NCBI RefSeq assembly: GCF_004330295.1
Contig: NZ_SJOJ01000011.1
Location: forward strand, 62,001-126,000
DNA: 64,000 bases
From: Rahnella victoriana
GTDB taxonomy: Bacteria > Pseudomonadota > Gammaproteobacteria > Enterobacterales > Enterobacteriaceae
Direction: 5' to 3'
Of the stretch, positions 1 to 10,247 are shown one piece after another. Made by a program: the position numbers and the translations under genes. Each line of letters begins with the position of its first letter. The first letter of the stretch is position 1. A model generated the notes under the pieces. It was not told the DNA's origin, ran no database searches, and saw nothing but the letters and a program-made list of their open reading frames with translations.

Positions 1-49
1 ATATGCTGAACGGATTAATCCATCCGCAAAATGAGGTTCCGTATTTACC

Positions 50-1762
50 GTGCGTCTGCAAAACCGGCTCAATCAGTTTCAGCGTCTCTACCTGAAAACC
101 GGACAACTTCCGGCGCAGTTTACCGTGGCAGAACTGGCGGAGATTTTCTGCTGCAGTGAACGTCATACCCGCACCTTGCTGTCTCATTTTCAGGATGCGG
201 GCTGGATAGACTGGCAGTCGCAGGCTGGCCGGGGAAAACGTGCGTCACTTTGCTGCCTGAAAGCGCCGGAAGAATTACGGGGCGCCTATCTGCAGGATTT
301 GCTCAACCACGGGGAACACTCTGCCGCATTACAGCTGAGTCAGTTGGATCCGTCACATCTGAATGCCCTGCTTTCTCCCCATCTTGGCGGGCAATGGCAG
401 GAGGATGCCCCTACGCTGCGCATCCCTTATTACCGCCCGCTCCAGTCATTGGATCCGCTGGCGCTGACCGGCCGCGCCGAGCAGCATCTGGCGCACACCA
501 TTCATGCCGGTCTGACACGTTTTGTTCCGGGGAACCAGACCCCTCAGCCGGATCTGGCTCATCACTGGCAAATCAGTAATAACGGCAAAACCTGGCAGTT
601 TTTTCTGCGCAGTCAGCTGTTCTGGCATAACGGCGAACCCTTGAAAACAGCACAACTGATGACCCGTTTTCAACAGTTGCGGGATTTCCCGCGGGCTAAG
701 CACAATCTGGCGTCAGTGATCAAAATATCTCAGCCGCATGCGCTATGCCTGCAATTTGATCTTGATAAACCAGACTACTGGCTGGCGCACCGCTTTGCCG
801 ATCTCAATTGTCTGCTTTCTCATCCTGATGATCCGCATATTGGCGCGGGGCCGTTCCGGCTGACGACGTTTTCCCCTGAACTGGTCAGGCTCGAACAGCA
901 CACGCTGTACGCGTTGCAGCATCCTTATCTGACGGCCATTGAGTTTTGGATCACGCCGCAACTGTTTGCGCAGAAGAATAACGTCAGCTGCCAGCATCCG
1001 GTGAGGATCATTCTGGGTGAGCAGGAAGAATTATCGCGGGTGAAGCCGGTCAGACGCAGCACCAGTCTGGGATTTTGCTATATCGCCGCCAACCTGAAAC
1101 GCGGTGTTTTAAACGCCTCTCAGGCGCAAAAAATTGTCCGCTTAATCCAGCGCAGCGGCATGCTGGATAATTTACCCATCGATCATGATCTGGTGAAAGC
1201 CAGCAAGGAGATGCTGCCGGGCTGGCCGATCCCCTTACATGACGATGCTGATGTTCCGTTACCACAAAAACTGAGACTGCTGTTTCATCCGCCGGTTGAA
1301 TTTGAACTGGTGGCACAAGCGCTGCAGGAAAAACTGGCAGAAGAAGGCTGCGTACTCGAGGTGGTTTACCATGCCGGACGCCTTTGGGAAGACGGCGAAT
1401 TGCTGGGGTCCGCTGATCTGCTGCTTGGCGATCGTCTGATTGGTGAATCTCCGGAAGCCACACTGGAAAACTGGCTGCAACAGGATCCGCTCTGGCCGGG
1501 GATCCTGGGCGAAAAAGAGCATACCCGTCTGCAAAAACGGCTGACCCGTATTCAGCAAATTCCGCAGGAGAACCGCCGGTCGGACGAACTGCGCGAACAT
1601 TTCTATCAGTGGATGCAATCCGCCATCGTCACTCCTCTGTTTAACTATCAGTATCAGGTCAGCGCACCGCCGCGCATCAGCGGTGTACAACTCACTGCCT
1701 GGGGCTGGTTTGATTTCTGTCAGGCATGGGTTCCTCCTCCCCTGCAAACGGAAAGTGCCTGA
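50..1762 (+). CDS. ybaE: SgrR-family transcriptional regulator YbaE
   Basis: The 570-residue protein matches the two-part SgrR layout. An N-terminal winged-helix DNA-binding region (about residues 1-115, with a helix-turn-helix around AELAEIFCCSERHTRTLL) is followed by a domain resembling periplasmic oligopeptide/solute-binding proteins (about 120-560). Family members sense a small cytoplasmic ligand and regulate transcription; the ligand of YbaE is not known. The start is GTG with a GAGGT Shine-Dalgarno about 12 bases upstream; the ATG at 31 is in another frame. Length fits E. coli YbaE, also the neighbour of queC. The paralogue SgrR itself cannot be fully excluded by motif, but the context favours YbaE. 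Confidence 0.85.
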   Translation: MRLQNRLNQFQRLYLKTGQLPAQFTVAELAEIFCCSERHTRTLLSHFQDAGWIDWQSQAGRGKRASLCCLKAPEELRGAYLQDLLNHGEHSAALQLSQLDPSHLNALLSPHLGGQWQEDAPTLRIPYYRPLQSLDPLALTGRAEQHLAHTIHAGLTRFVPGNQTPQPDLAHHWQISNNGKTWQFFLRSQLFWHNGEPLKTAQLMTRFQQLRDFPRAKHNLASVIKISQPHALCLQFDLDKPDYWLAHRFADLNCLLSHPDDPHIGAGPFRLTTFSPELVRLEQHTLYALQHPYLTAIEFWITPQLFAQKNNVSCQHPVRIILGEQEELSRVKPVRRSTSLGFCYIAANLKRGVLNASQAQKIVRLIQRSGMLDNLPIDHDLVKASKEMLPGWPIPLHDDADVPLPQKLRLLFHPPVEFELVAQALQEKLAEEGCVLEVVYHAGRLWEDGELLGSADLLLGDRLIGESPEATLENWLQQDPLWPGILGEKEHTRLQKRLTRIQQIPQENRRSDELREHFYQWMQSAIVTPLFNYQYQVSAPPRISGVQLTAWGWFDFCQAWVPPPLQTESA

Positions 1763-1806
1763 AGGAGCTGTTTCACTACACTCTGGCGATAAAGGAAAGT
1801 ACCATT

Positions 1807-1825
1807 AGGGCAGTTTTGCTGCCCT
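1807..1825 (+). other. stem-loop between ybaE and queC
   Basis: A perfect 7-bp stem, AGGGCAG/CTGCCCT, with a 5-base loop lies 45 bases after the ybaE stop and 48 bases before queC. No T-run follows, so it is not a convincing intrinsic terminator. It could be a weak terminator of ybaE or part of the queC leader. Confidence 0.4.
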
Positions 1826-1872
1826 GAGCGCAGTGGATTTCAGTCAATGGTTTTACACAACAGGTAATCAGA

Positions 1873-2571
1873 ATGAAAAGAGCAGTGGTGGTTTTTAGCG
1901 GCGGACAAGACTCAACAACCTGTCTGATTCAGGCTCTGAAGCAGTATGACGAAGTCCACTGTGTCACTTTCGATTATGGTCAGCGCCACCGTGCAGAAAT
2001 TGACATCGCCCAAACGTTGTCAGTGAAACTGGGCGCGCGTGCCCATAAAGTACTGGATGTCGGGTTGCTAAACGAACTGGCGGTCAGCAGCCTGACCCGC
2101 GATAACATTCCTGTTCCTAATTTCGGCGACGAAAATAATGGCGGTCTGCCAAGCACGTTCGTTCCCGGCCGTAATATTCTGTTCCTGACACTGGCGGCTA
2201 TCTATGCTTATCAGATCCAGGCAGAAGCGGTGATCACCGGTGTCTGTGAAACAGATTTCTCCGGCTATCCGGATTGTCGCGATGAATTCGTCAAGGCGCT
2301 GAATACGGCGGTTTCACTGGGTCTGGCGCGTGATGTTCGTTTCGAAACGCCGCTCATGTGGCTGAATAAAGCCGAGACCTGGGCACTGGCCGATTATTAC
2401 CAGCAACTGGATTTGGTTCGTCATCAAACGCTGACCTGCTACAACGGCATTGCCGGTGATGGTTGTGGCGAATGTGCAGCCTGTCATTTACGCGCCAATG
2501 GTCTGCAACAGTATCAACAGGATAAAACGGGCGTAATGGCCAGCCTGAAGAAGAAAACCGGACTGCGCTGA
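1873..2571 (+). CDS. queC: 7-cyano-7-deazaguanine (preQ0) synthase QueC
   Basis: QueC converts 7-carboxy-7-deazaguanine to preQ0 with ATP and ammonia, an early cytoplasmic step of queuosine biosynthesis; queA and tgt, which act later, are also in this window. The 232-residue protein starts with the PP-loop SGGQDSTT (residues 9-16) that binds ATP and ends with the zinc cluster C189, C198, C201, C204. The ATG start is preceded by a plausible purine-rich site (CAGGTAATCAGA). A strong terminator follows, so the gene appears monocistronic. The motifs and length are typical of the family. Confidence 0.97.
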   Translation: MKRAVVVFSGGQDSTTCLIQALKQYDEVHCVTFDYGQRHRAEIDIAQTLSVKLGARAHKVLDVGLLNELAVSSLTRDNIPVPNFGDENNGGLPSTFVPGRNILFLTLAAIYAYQIQAEAVITGVCETDFSGYPDCRDEFVKALNTAVSLGLARDVRFETPLMWLNKAETWALADYYQQLDLVRHQTLTCYNGIAGDGCGECAACHLRANGLQQYQQDKTGVMASLKKKTGLR

Positions 2572-2594
2572 TTAACCCCTTCTGAAGTCAGTGA

Positions 2595-2622
2595 CGGGCG
2601 GCTAACACTCCGCCCGTTTTAT
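2595..2622 (+). terminator. queC terminator
   Basis: An 8-bp GC-rich stem ACGGGCGG/CCGCCCGT with an 8-base loop is followed by TTTATT, 23 bases after the queC stop. It lies between convergent queC and fadM. Confidence 0.8.
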
Positions 2623-2640
2623 TCTCTGTGCGCGAAAACA

Positions 2641-3042
2641 TTAATCGTTTTCCAGTTCCAGTTCGCGTAACCGCTCCAGCAATTCTCCCTCCAGCGGCAG
2701 TGCTTTTTGTGTACGCAAATCAATACACACGAACGTCAGCGTCGCATCGGCGACCACATCGCCTTCACAGGTAACGACCTGTTCCAGCACACCGCTGCGC
2801 CCGTTTAACTGTTGCAGGCTGCTGTCGATGCGCAACACATCGCCCAGCACGGCCGGCTTGCGGTAATTGATATTGATATTCACCACAATGAAAGCAATCT
2901 TGTTCTGGCTCATCCACTGGAAACCTGACTGATTATCGAGCCATTCCCAGCGCGCTGTTTCAAGAAACTCCAGATAACGCGCGTTGTTAACGTGCTGATA
3001 TACATCGATGTGGAAACCGCGAACTTTAATGAACGTATGCAT
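2641..3042 (-). CDS. fadM: acyl-CoA thioesterase FadM (hotdog fold)
   Basis: FadM (YbaW/TesC) hydrolyses long-chain acyl-CoA, preferring an oleate beta-oxidation intermediate, in the cytoplasm. The protein carries the 4-hydroxybenzoyl-CoA thioesterase signature DVYQHVNNARYLEFLE near the N-terminus, including the catalytic Asp, and the hotdog core ININYRKPAVLGD. The ATG at 3042 gives 133 residues, matching the E. coli size. An upstream in-frame ATG at 3078 would add 12 unconserved residues. The Shine-Dalgarno AGGAG lies about 13 bases before the chosen start, which is long, so the exact start is slightly uncertain. In E. coli this gene is under FadR control; I did not identify a FadR site. Confidence 0.92.
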   Translation of the reverse strand: MHTFIKVRGFHIDVYQHVNNARYLEFLETARWEWLDNQSGFQWMSQNKIAFIVVNININYRKPAVLGDVLRIDSSLQQLNGRSGVLEQVVTCEGDVVADATLTFVCIDLRTQKALPLEGELLERLRELELEND

Positions 3043-3160
3043 AATCGTTAAAAAACTCCTGATAATCGTCTGAGGCATACAACCAAACTGGTCAGATGTC
3101 TTTAGAGATTAGCAGAAGAAAACGGCGGCAACCGTTAAGGGATCACCGCCGCGACATCCG

Positions 3161-3544
3161 TCACAATTTCAGACGGTCCTTGTTACGTTCAAACAGTGCC
3201 GCGCCAATTCCCGGCACTTCCCGCAGCTGTTCGATGTCGGTAAATTGCCCCAGTTCTTCACGGTAGCTGACAATGGCCTGCGCCTTTTTCATGCCGACGC
3301 CGTTCATGACTTGGGCAAATTCCTCGGCCGTGGCGGTATTAACACTGACCGTACCTTCATCAGTCGCCACCGGCTGTTCCTTTTTCACTTGCGGACCGGC
3401 CACTTTGCTGGCCGTTGTCGCCGGCGCAGCCGTCGTGGTTGCCACGGTACTGCTCGCATTCGGTGCCGCCTGCAACATAACCGGCAGAGTAGAAAGTCCC
3501 AGCGCGAGAGCCAGTGAGAGTGAAGTAATGCCTAATTTTTTCAT
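3161..3544 (-). CDS. ybaV: ComEA-like helix-hairpin-helix protein YbaV
   Basis: The protein has a Sec signal peptide (residues 1-27, ending MLQAA), then a low-complexity Ala/Thr/Val linker, then a C-terminal tandem helix-hairpin-helix domain (about 65-127; VNTATAEEFAQVMNGVGMKK and LREVPGIGAALFERNK). ComEA family proteins bind double-stranded DNA in the periplasm during uptake in competent bacteria; a role in uptake here is inference. The start at 3544 is chosen because it begins the signal peptide and has GGAGGA upstream; the longer reading adds 42 residues with no family support. The gene lies downstream of ppiD, as in E. coli, but a terminator hairpin separates them. Confidence 0.9.
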   Translation of the reverse strand: MKKLGITSLSLALALGLSTLPVMLQAAPNASSTVATTTAAPATTASKVAGPQVKKEQPVATDEGTVSVNTATAEEFAQVMNGVGMKKAQAIVSYREELGQFTDIEQLREVPGIGAALFERNKDRLKL

Positions 3545-3625
3545 GCTGTATCCTCCATGTGTTTGACAGCACGGAGAGAGTGCATCAGGCAGAAAAAGCG
3601 AACAATGGGCAACTTTCAGATATGG

Positions 3626-3649
3626 AAAAGGCCGCGAAAGCGGCCTTTT
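3626..3649 (-). terminator. ppiD terminator
   Basis: The stem AAAAGGCCGC/GCGGCCTTTT closes on a 4-base GAAA/TTTC loop, 35 bases downstream of the ppiD stop. The flanking A and T tracts make it a good intrinsic terminator on the minus strand. Confidence 0.8.
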
Positions 3650-3683
3650 GTTTGTTGCAACGCGTTGCAAAACTTTGCGGCGT

Positions 3684-5564
3684 TTACTGGTTTTGTGCAG
3701 CAGAACCGTATTTGATTTTCGCTTCCTGACGCAGGTTGGTCAGCAGCGCATCAAAGGTCACATTCGAGGAGGTCTGTTGCATCTCCTGATTGAAACGTGC
3801 GGCATCGGCTTCAGGAATGACACCCGGCGTCACGGCGTTCAGTTTGACCAGCATACTGTTACCTTTGTCGTCCTGAGTCAGACCATACACCGGTTTATCT
3901 TTCTGCGGGTGCGGCAGTGCGTAGACGTTTTCTTCGAATGCAGAAGGCTGCTGGCTGCGTTGCACTTTCTGCACGTCGCCAAAGGTCAGACCGGCGGCTT
4001 TCATGGCCTCGTCGCCTTTACCTTCTTTCAGCGCGGTCAGCAATTTCTCACCGTCCATACGCGCCTGATCCTGTGCCTTGCGGTTTTTCACCAGCGTCGT
4101 CACCTGATCCTTCACGTCAGCGAAAGGTTTAACGCCTTCGGCTTTATGTGCATCCACACGAACGACAAACGCACGATCACCATCCACAGTGATGATGTCG
4201 GAGTTGCTGCCCGGAGAACCTTCCTGACCAATCAGCCCCCCTTCAAAAATCGCCTGCACAACCGGTTTAAAGTTGATTGCTGCCGGGATTTGATTCTGTG
4301 AGAACCAGTCAGTGTGCACCGCTTTCGTACCGGCTACGTCTTCGGCAGTTGCCAGAGATTCGTTGTCATTGGTCGCGGCTTCGCTGACTTTCTGTTGCAA
4401 CGCGTAGTACGCATCCAGTGACTTCTCTTGCTTAAGCTTGTCAGTGATCGCGTTGCGAACATCAGCTAACGGTTTGACCTGCTCAGGCGTCACGTCATCA
4501 AGACGCAGGATGAAGAAACCGCTGTCAGACTTAATCACACCGGAAACCTGACCTTTGGTGGTCAGATTAGCGTTTTTGAATTCTGGCAACGTCGTCTCAG
4601 GTTCCATCCAGCCCAGATCACCGCCCTGCTTCGCACTCAGCGTATCGGTCGATTTGGTTTTGGCCAGTTCAGCAAAGTCGGTTCCTTTTTTCAGCTCGGC
4701 AACCACGGCGTCAGCATCGGCCTGAGATTTCAGGACGATCACGCTGTAGCGACGGCGTTCAGGCTGGCCGAACTCGCTTTTATGCTGGTCGTAATACGCG
4801 CTGATATCCGCATCAGTCACCTCAGTTTTGCCCTGCATCGCCGCCGCATCCATTTCGATGTAGCTGACTTTCACCTGTTCAGGCGTGAGGAAACTGTTTT
4901 TGTTCTGGTCGTAGAAGGCCTGCAATTCAGCATCCGTTACCTGCTGTTTAGCGGCTAACGCTGCGGTATCCAGCGTGGCTGTCTGCACGTCACGGCTTTG
5001 CAGGATCAACGCACCCAGTGATTTGCTTTCCACTGGCAGAACGAAATCAGACTGGCCGTAGGCTTGCTCAAGCTGCTGACTGATTAGCTGCTGCTTCATT
5101 AACTGCGCAAAATTATCGGCGGTGTAACCCATACCCTGGATACTTTGCAGATATTTGGTGTTATCGAAACGGCCATCAGTCTGGAATTGAGGGGTGGCAA
5201 AAATCGCGTCTTTGATCTGCTGATCGCTGACGGTGATGCCTAATTTTTTGGAATACTGATCCAGCAAAGTGACGTCAATCAGGTTGCTCAGGGATTCCTG
5301 GCGTAACTGCTGCATATAGCCTTCGCTGCCCGCCAGCGCAGAGAATTGATCTCCAAGCTGCTGCTGCAACCGGCTGCGCTGGTTTTGCACTGCCTGTTCC
5401 AGCTGAGCACGTCCTATTTCCTGACCATTCACTTTCGCTGCATAGTCGCCTGAACCGCCGATCAGGTAGTTGCCCACCCCTGTCAAAATAAAGGACAGAA
5501 TAATCAGGGCCAGAATGATTTTGAGCACGACGTGATTGGCGGCCGCGCGTAAATTGTCCATCAT
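3684..5564 (-). CDS. ppiD: periplasmic folding chaperone PpiD
   Basis: PpiD is an inner-membrane-anchored periplasmic chaperone that sits near the SecYEG exit and helps newly exported proteins fold. The sequence shows a short cytoplasmic tail, one membrane segment (about residues 13-33), a SurA-like N-terminal chaperone region, a parvulin-type domain (about 265-360; RRYSVIVLKSQADADAVV, GGDLGWM) and a helical C-terminal part. The parvulin domain of PpiD has little or no isomerase activity in E. coli. At 626 residues it is close to the usual 623. It lies downstream of hupB behind that gene's terminator. Confidence 0.96.
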   Translation of the reverse strand: MMDNLRAAANHVVLKIILALIILSFILTGVGNYLIGGSGDYAAKVNGQEIGRAQLEQAVQNQRSRLQQQLGDQFSALAGSEGYMQQLRQESLSNLIDVTLLDQYSKKLGITVSDQQIKDAIFATPQFQTDGRFDNTKYLQSIQGMGYTADNFAQLMKQQLISQQLEQAYGQSDFVLPVESKSLGALILQSRDVQTATLDTAALAAKQQVTDAELQAFYDQNKNSFLTPEQVKVSYIEMDAAAMQGKTEVTDADISAYYDQHKSEFGQPERRRYSVIVLKSQADADAVVAELKKGTDFAELAKTKSTDTLSAKQGGDLGWMEPETTLPEFKNANLTTKGQVSGVIKSDSGFFILRLDDVTPEQVKPLADVRNAITDKLKQEKSLDAYYALQQKVSEAATNDNESLATAEDVAGTKAVHTDWFSQNQIPAAINFKPVVQAIFEGGLIGQEGSPGSNSDIITVDGDRAFVVRVDAHKAEGVKPFADVKDQVTTLVKNRKAQDQARMDGEKLLTALKEGKGDEAMKAAGLTFGDVQKVQRSQQPSAFEENVYALPHPQKDKPVYGLTQDDKGNSMLVKLNAVTPGVIPEADAARFNQEMQQTSSNVTFDALLTNLRQEAKIKYGSAAQNQ

Positions 5565-5587
5565 AGTGTGGCAACACTCCGCTGTAA

Positions 5588-5615
5588 TAAAAAAAGCGCA
5601 CCGTTTTCGATGCGC
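5588..5615 (-). terminator. hupB terminator
   Basis: On the minus strand GCGCATCG/CGGTGCGC forms an 8-bp stem (one G-T pair) with an AAAA loop, followed by seven or more T. It lies just upstream of ppiD, ending hupB transcription. Confidence 0.85.
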
Positions 5616-5729
5616 CTTGTATCTTACCTTACCAGCCCGATGACGTCAGGTTATTGTTTAACAACCAGACCTGAGTGAGAAAGCATCAGTGATGCCTGTC
5701 ACACAGTTTCGACGTCAGTCTGCGGGTAA

Positions 5730-6005
5730 TTAACCGTTAACGGCATCTTTCAGCGCTTTACCTGCACGGAAGCCAGGTACTTTAGCCGCTGCAATACTGA
5801 TTTCTTTGCCGGTCTGTGGGTTACGACCGGTACGTGCTGAACGCTCACGCACGGAGAAAGTACCGAAACCAACCAGAGCTACTTCATCCCCCGCTTTCAG
5901 GGTGTCAGTGACAGATGCAAGAACAGCATCTAAAACACGTCCCGCTGCGGCTTTAGAAATATCAGCACCGGCAGCAATTTTGTCGATCAATTGTGACTTA
6001 TTCAC
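5730..6005 (-). CDS. hupB: DNA-binding protein HU-beta
   Basis: HU-beta is a small nucleoid protein that binds and bends DNA without strong sequence preference, as HU-alpha/beta heterodimers or homodimers. The protein is the complete fold: [10 protein letters not shown] start, VGFGTF, and the DNA-arm signature [15 protein letters not shown], ending [12 protein letters not shown]. The start is taken as the GTG at 6005, giving 91 residues; AGAGGGG is 9 bases upstream. The ATG at 6014 has the ribosome-binding site directly abutting it, and E. coli hupB also uses GTG. It lies between lon and ppiD, the conserved position. Confidence 0.96.
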   Translation of the reverse strand: MNKSQLIDKIAAGADISKAAAGRVLDAVLASVTDTLKAGDEVALVGFGTFSVRERSARTGRNPQTGKEISIAAAKVPGFRAGKALKDAVNG

Positions 6006-6152
6006 TCTTATCATCCCCTCTTAAAATTCGTTCATCACGGCGCATTTTCCCTACGGACGTGACCGCGCTGCTGTTATATCAATCTTGTCAGGGCGATGCA
6101 AGCGACTGAAAGCAGCCTGAAACCCTCTGACCGTTGACTAACTTAACGGCAC

Positions 6153-6188
6153 AAAAAAAAGCTGGCAAGTGAGATTTCACCTGCCAGC
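6153..6188 (-). terminator. lon terminator
   Basis: The stem GCTGGCA(A/G)GTGA pairs with TCAC(C)TGCCAGC around a GATT loop and is followed on the minus strand by eight T. It lies 33 bases past the lon stop. Confidence 0.9.
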
Positions 6189-6221
6189 CTGAGTTTTATT
6201 CAACTGTGTAAGCTGAAGTCA

Positions 6222-8576
6222 CTATTTTGCCGCCACCGGCAACGCGCCGTAAGCCGGATTTTGCAATGCGATGTTCAAAACATCATCAATGCGTTTAACC
6301 GGGTGGATCTCCAGATCAGCCAGCACGTTTGCCGGAATCTCTTCCAGATCACGTTTGTTGTCGTCCGGGATCAGAACCACTTTGATGCCACCACGATGGG
6401 CCGCCAGCAGTTTTTCCTTCAGACCACCAATGGGCAGAACCAGACCACGCAGCGTGATTTCACCGGTCATCGCGACATCAGCACGCACCGGGTTACCGGT
6501 CAGACAAGACACCAGCGCCGTACACATGGCGATACCCGCACTCGGACCATCTTTCGGCGTTGCCCCTTCCGGTACGTGAACGTGAATATCACGTTTTTCG
6601 TAGAAGTCAGGGTTGATGCCCAGTTTGTCCGCACGTGAACGTACCACGGTCAGTGCAGCCTGAATGGATTCCTGCATCACTTCACCCAACGATCCGGTGT
6701 AAGTCAGCTTACCTTTGCCCGGTACGCAGGCCGTTTCGATGGTCAGCAATTCACCGCCCACTTCGGTCCACGCCAGACCAGTGACCTGGCCCACACGGTT
6801 TTCGGTATCGGCACGGCCATAATCGACCTTCTGCACGCCGAGGAAATCTTTCAGGTTGTCGCCGTTGATTTCAATGTGCTTGATGTCTTTATCCATCAGC
6901 AATTGTTTGACTGCTTTTCGGCAAAGTTTAGACAACTCACGTTCTAAACTACGCACACCCGCTTCACGGGTATAGAAACGGATAATGCCGATAATCGCGC
7001 TGTCATCAACGGTCAGTTCGTTCTTCTTGAGCGCATTGCGTTCAAGCTGTTTCGGCAACAGATGCTGTTTGGCGATGTTCAGTTTTTCGTCTTCGGTATA
7101 ACCGGAAAGACGGATCACTTCCATACGGTCCAGCAACGGCGCCGGGATGTTCATCGAGTTCGAGGTCGCCACAAACATCACATCTGACAGATCGTAATCG
7201 ACTTCCAGATAGTGATCGTTGAACGCCACGTTCTGTTCCGGATCCAGCACTTCCAGCAGAGCAGAAGCCGGATCACCGCGCATATCCGATGACATCTTGT
7301 CGATTTCATCGAGCAGGAACAGCGGGTTTTTCACCCCGACTTTGGCCATTTTCTGGATCAGTTTGCCTGGCATGGAACCGATGTAGGTACGACGGTGACC
7401 GCGGATTTCCGCTTCATCACGTACGCCACCCAGCGCCATACGCACATACTGACGGCCCGTCGCCCGTGCGATTGACTGACCCAGTGAGGTTTTACCCACA
7501 CCCGGAGGCCCGACCAGACACAGGATTGGCCCTTTAATTTTGCTGACGCGGCTCTGCACGGCGAGGTATTCCAGAATGCGGTCTTTGACACGCTCCAGAC
7601 CGTAATGGTCGGTATCCAGAACTTCCTGTGCTTTGCGCAGGTCCTTTTTCACTTTGCTGCGGGCATTCCACGGCACCTGAAGCATCCAGTCGATATAACC
7701 ACGAACAACCGTGGCCTCGGCGGACATCGGCGACATCATTTTCAGCTTTTGCAGCTCAGCTTCGGTTTTTTCACGCGCATCTTTCGGCATTTTGGCCGCT
7801 TCGATTTTGCGTTTCAGCGCCTCATGTTCGTCAGGCGTATCGTCCATCTCGCCCAGTTCTTTCTGAATCGCTTTCATTTGCTCATTCAGATAGTACTCGC
7901 GCTGGCTTTTTTCCATCTGTTTTTTGACACGATTACGAATGCGTTTCTCAACCTGTAACAGGTCGATTTCCGATTCCATCATCGCCATCAGATATTCCAG
8001 ACGCTCGGTGATATCAAACATTTCCAGCACGGATTGTTTGTCAGCGAGTTTCAATGGCATATGCGCGGCAATGGTGTCAGCCAGACGTGCAGCATCTTCA
8101 ATGCTGTTCAGGGAGGTCAGCACTTCCGGCGGGATTTTTTTGTTCAGTTTGATGTAGCCTTCAAACTGATTAATCGCCGTACGCACCAGAACTTCCTGCT
8201 CGCGTTCATCCACGGCCGGAGATTCAAGGTATTCCGCCTGGGCAGCAAAATGCTCGCCACTGTCGGAAAGTGTCGTAATGCGCGCGCGTTGTAACCCTTC
8301 CACCAGCACTTTGACCGTGCCGTCCGGGAGCTTCAGCATTTGTAATATTGAGGCAACCGTACCCACGGAGAAGAGATCATTAACGCCCGGCTCATCTGTT
8401 GAGGCTTCTTTCTGCGCCACCAGCATGATTTTTTTGTCGTGATCCATCGCGGCTTCGAGGCACCGAATCGATTTTTCCCTGCCAACAAACAACGGGATCA
8501 CCATGTGCGGATAAACCACCACATCGCGCAGAGGCAATACGGGGATTTCTATGCGTTCAGAACGCTCAGGGTTCAT
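6222..8576 (-). CDS. lon: ATP-dependent endopeptidase La (Lon)
   Basis: Lon degrades misfolded and selected regulatory proteins in the cytoplasm as a homohexamer. At 784 residues it equals the E. coli protein. The layout is an N-terminal substrate-recognition domain (about 1-200), a coiled coil (about 200-300), an AAA+ module with Walker A GPPGVGKT near 356 and Walker [10 protein letters not shown], and a C-terminal serine-lysine protease domain. The catalytic serine is S679 in PKDGPSAG, with the Lys about 43 residues later (GGLKEKLL). A heat-shock promoter lies upstream and a strong terminator downstream, so it is a single-gene unit. Confidence 0.99.
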   Translation of the reverse strand: MNPERSERIEIPVLPLRDVVVYPHMVIPLFVGREKSIRCLEAAMDHDKKIMLVAQKEASTDEPGVNDLFSVGTVASILQMLKLPDGTVKVLVEGLQRARITTLSDSGEHFAAQAEYLESPAVDEREQEVLVRTAINQFEGYIKLNKKIPPEVLTSLNSIEDAARLADTIAAHMPLKLADKQSVLEMFDITERLEYLMAMMESEIDLLQVEKRIRNRVKKQMEKSQREYYLNEQMKAIQKELGEMDDTPDEHEALKRKIEAAKMPKDAREKTEAELQKLKMMSPMSAEATVVRGYIDWMLQVPWNARSKVKKDLRKAQEVLDTDHYGLERVKDRILEYLAVQSRVSKIKGPILCLVGPPGVGKTSLGQSIARATGRQYVRMALGGVRDEAEIRGHRRTYIGSMPGKLIQKMAKVGVKNPLFLLDEIDKMSSDMRGDPASALLEVLDPEQNVAFNDHYLEVDYDLSDVMFVATSNSMNIPAPLLDRMEVIRLSGYTEDEKLNIAKQHLLPKQLERNALKKNELTVDDSAIIGIIRFYTREAGVRSLERELSKLCRKAVKQLLMDKDIKHIEINGDNLKDFLGVQKVDYGRADTENRVGQVTGLAWTEVGGELLTIETACVPGKGKLTYTGSLGEVMQESIQAALTVVRSRADKLGINPDFYEKRDIHVHVPEGATPKDGPSAGIAMCTALVSCLTGNPVRADVAMTGEITLRGLVLPIGGLKEKLLAAHRGGIKVVLIPDDNKRDLEEIPANVLADLEIHPVKRIDDVLNIALQNPAYGALPVAAK

Positions 8577-8663
8577 AGAGCTCTCTCTTAGTTTAGCTTC
8601 CGCCAGGTTAAGGAAATCTCGTGAAACACGAGTCAGACGGGTTTCAGCAAGTCGTTAACTGAG

Positions 8664-8693
8664 TATATGGGGATGAATGTCTGACATTCAACG
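8664..8693 (-). promoter_or_regulatory. sigma-32 heat-shock promoter of lon
   Basis: On the minus strand CGTTGAA (-35, 8687-8693) and CCCCATATA (-10, 8664-8672) are 14 bases apart, matching the RpoH consensus CTTGAA/CCCCAT-T. The same arrangement precedes E. coli lon. It lies about 90 bases upstream of the lon start. Confidence 0.85.
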
Positions 8694-8706
8694 ATAAGAA
8701 TGTGCG

Positions 8707-8736
8707 AAAAAAAAATGGGGGACTAAATCCCCCATT
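8707..8736 (-). terminator. clpX terminator
   Basis: AAATGGGGG/CCCCCATTT pairs round a short loop and is followed by nine T on the minus strand. It lies 32 bases after the clpX stop and separates clpX from lon. Confidence 0.88.
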
Positions 8737-8767
8737 TCGTGGCTAACTCTCTGGATAGATTGGCTAA

Positions 8768-10042
8768 TTATTCGCCAGATGCCTGTTGAGCTTCCGGTTT
8801 GCCATAAATCATCAGAGGTTCTGACTGACCCGCAATCACGGATTCATCAATCACCACTTTCTCGACATCTTCGAGAGACGGCAGATCATACATCGTGTCC
8901 AGCAATGCGGCTTCTACGATCGAACGCAGACCACGGGCACCGGTTTTACGGACCATGGCTTTTTTGGCGATCGCCGTCAGCGCTTCATCACGGAATTCCA
9001 GTTCAACGCCTTCCAGATTGAACAATGCCTGATATTGCTTAGTCAGGGCATTTTTCGGCTCTTTCAGAATTTGAATCAGTGCTTCTTCGTTCAGTTCACT
9101 CAGGGTCGCGACCACTGGCAGACGACCGATGAACTCAGGGATCAGACCAAACTTGATCAAATCTTCTGGCTCAGCTTGCGCAAGTAACTGACCTTCCGTC
9201 GCTTTCTGCTCTTTGCCTTTCACTTCAGCACCGAAACCGATGCCGGTATTCGTGTTGATACGCTGACCAATCACTTTATCCAGACCGGCAAACGCGCCGC
9301 CACAGATAAACAGGATTTTCGACGTATCAACCTGCAGGAATTCCTGCTGCGGGTGCTTACGTCCACCTTGCGGAGGAACGGCAGCCACGGTGCCTTCAAT
9401 CAGTTTCAGCAGCGCCTGCTGGACACCTTCACCGGACACATCACGGGTGATCGATGGGTTGTCAGACTTGCGGGAAATCTTGTCGATTTCATCAATATAA
9501 ACAATACCGCGTTGCGCTTTCTGAACGTCGTAATCACATTTCTGCAGCAGTTTCTGAATGATGTTTTCAACGTCTTCACCCACATAACCGGCTTCGGTCA
9601 GCGTGGTGGCATCGGCCATCGTGAAGGGCACATCCAGGAAACGCGCCAGGGTTTCAGCCAGCAGCGTTTTACCGCTACCGGTCGGCCCGATCAGCAGAAT
9701 GTTGCTCTTGCCTAATTCGATACCGTTGCTGGTATCGCCATTACGCAGGCGCTTGTAGTGGTTGTATACCGCCACGGCCAGCACTTTCTTCGCCGGTTCC
9801 TGACCGATAACATAATCGTCAAGGTGCTGACGAATTTCATGCGGCGTCGGTAAGGCACTGCGTTCACGGTGTGGCGCGACTTCTTTGATCTCTTCGCGAA
9901 TAATGTCATTACATAAGTCGACACATTCATCGCAGATATACACTGACGGCCCGGCAATCAGCTTACGCACTTCATGCTGGCTTTTGCCGCAAAAAGAGCA
10001 GTACAGCAGCTTTCCTGAACCGTCTTTGCGCTTATCTGTCAT
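8768..10042 (-). CDS. clpX: ClpXP ATPase subunit ClpX
   Basis: ClpX is the AAA+ unfoldase that recognises tagged substrates and threads them into ClpP. It has an N-terminal zinc-binding domain with C15, C18, C37 and C40, Walker A GPTGSGKT (119-126), Walker [11 protein letters not shown], and the pore loop GYVG. The ClpP-docking IGF loop appears in [10 protein letters not shown]. Length is 424, identical to E. coli. It is co-directional with clpP, 205 bases apart with an internal stem-loop, so it is probably transcribed both with clpP and from its own promoter. Confidence 0.99.
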   Translation of the reverse strand: MTDKRKDGSGKLLYCSFCGKSQHEVRKLIAGPSVYICDECVDLCNDIIREEIKEVAPHRERSALPTPHEIRQHLDDYVIGQEPAKKVLAVAVYNHYKRLRNGDTSNGIELGKSNILLIGPTGSGKTLLAETLARFLDVPFTMADATTLTEAGYVGEDVENIIQKLLQKCDYDVQKAQRGIVYIDEIDKISRKSDNPSITRDVSGEGVQQALLKLIEGTVAAVPPQGGRKHPQQEFLQVDTSKILFICGGAFAGLDKVIGQRINTNTGIGFGAEVKGKEQKATEGQLLAQAEPEDLIKFGLIPEFIGRLPVVATLSELNEEALIQILKEPKNALTKQYQALFNLEGVELEFRDEALTAIAKKAMVRKTGARGLRSIVEAALLDTMYDLPSLEDVEKVVIDESVIAGQSEPLMIYGKPEAQQASGE

Positions 10043-10162
10043 CAGTAAACCTCTTCTCTAGTATCAGTCCCGCAGCGTAACAATAACACCACGGCACGAC
10101 CATATTACACAACAGCCGCATGGTTGGCTGATGTCTGTTCATTCCTGTTATTACTCATTGCT

Positions 10163-10191
10163 GGCAGAGCCATCAGGATCCAGGCTCTGCC
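10163..10191 (-). other. clpP-clpX intercistronic stem-loop
   Basis: A perfect 9-bp stem, GGCAGAGCC/GGCTCTGCC, with an 11-base loop lies between clpP and clpX. No T-run follows, so full termination is unlikely. RNA processing, or attenuation that lowers clpX relative to clpP, is possible. Confidence 0.6.
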
Positions 10192-10247
10192 TCTGAGACG
10201 TCCGTATGAGTATAACTATAGACCATCAGCCCGGCAGAAATAAGCCG

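Noticed and set aside
8577-8767. SraA-type small RNA between clpX and lon
   Set aside because: E. coli has been reported to encode one there, but this gap contains only the clpX terminator and the lon promoter and leader, with no independent evidence.
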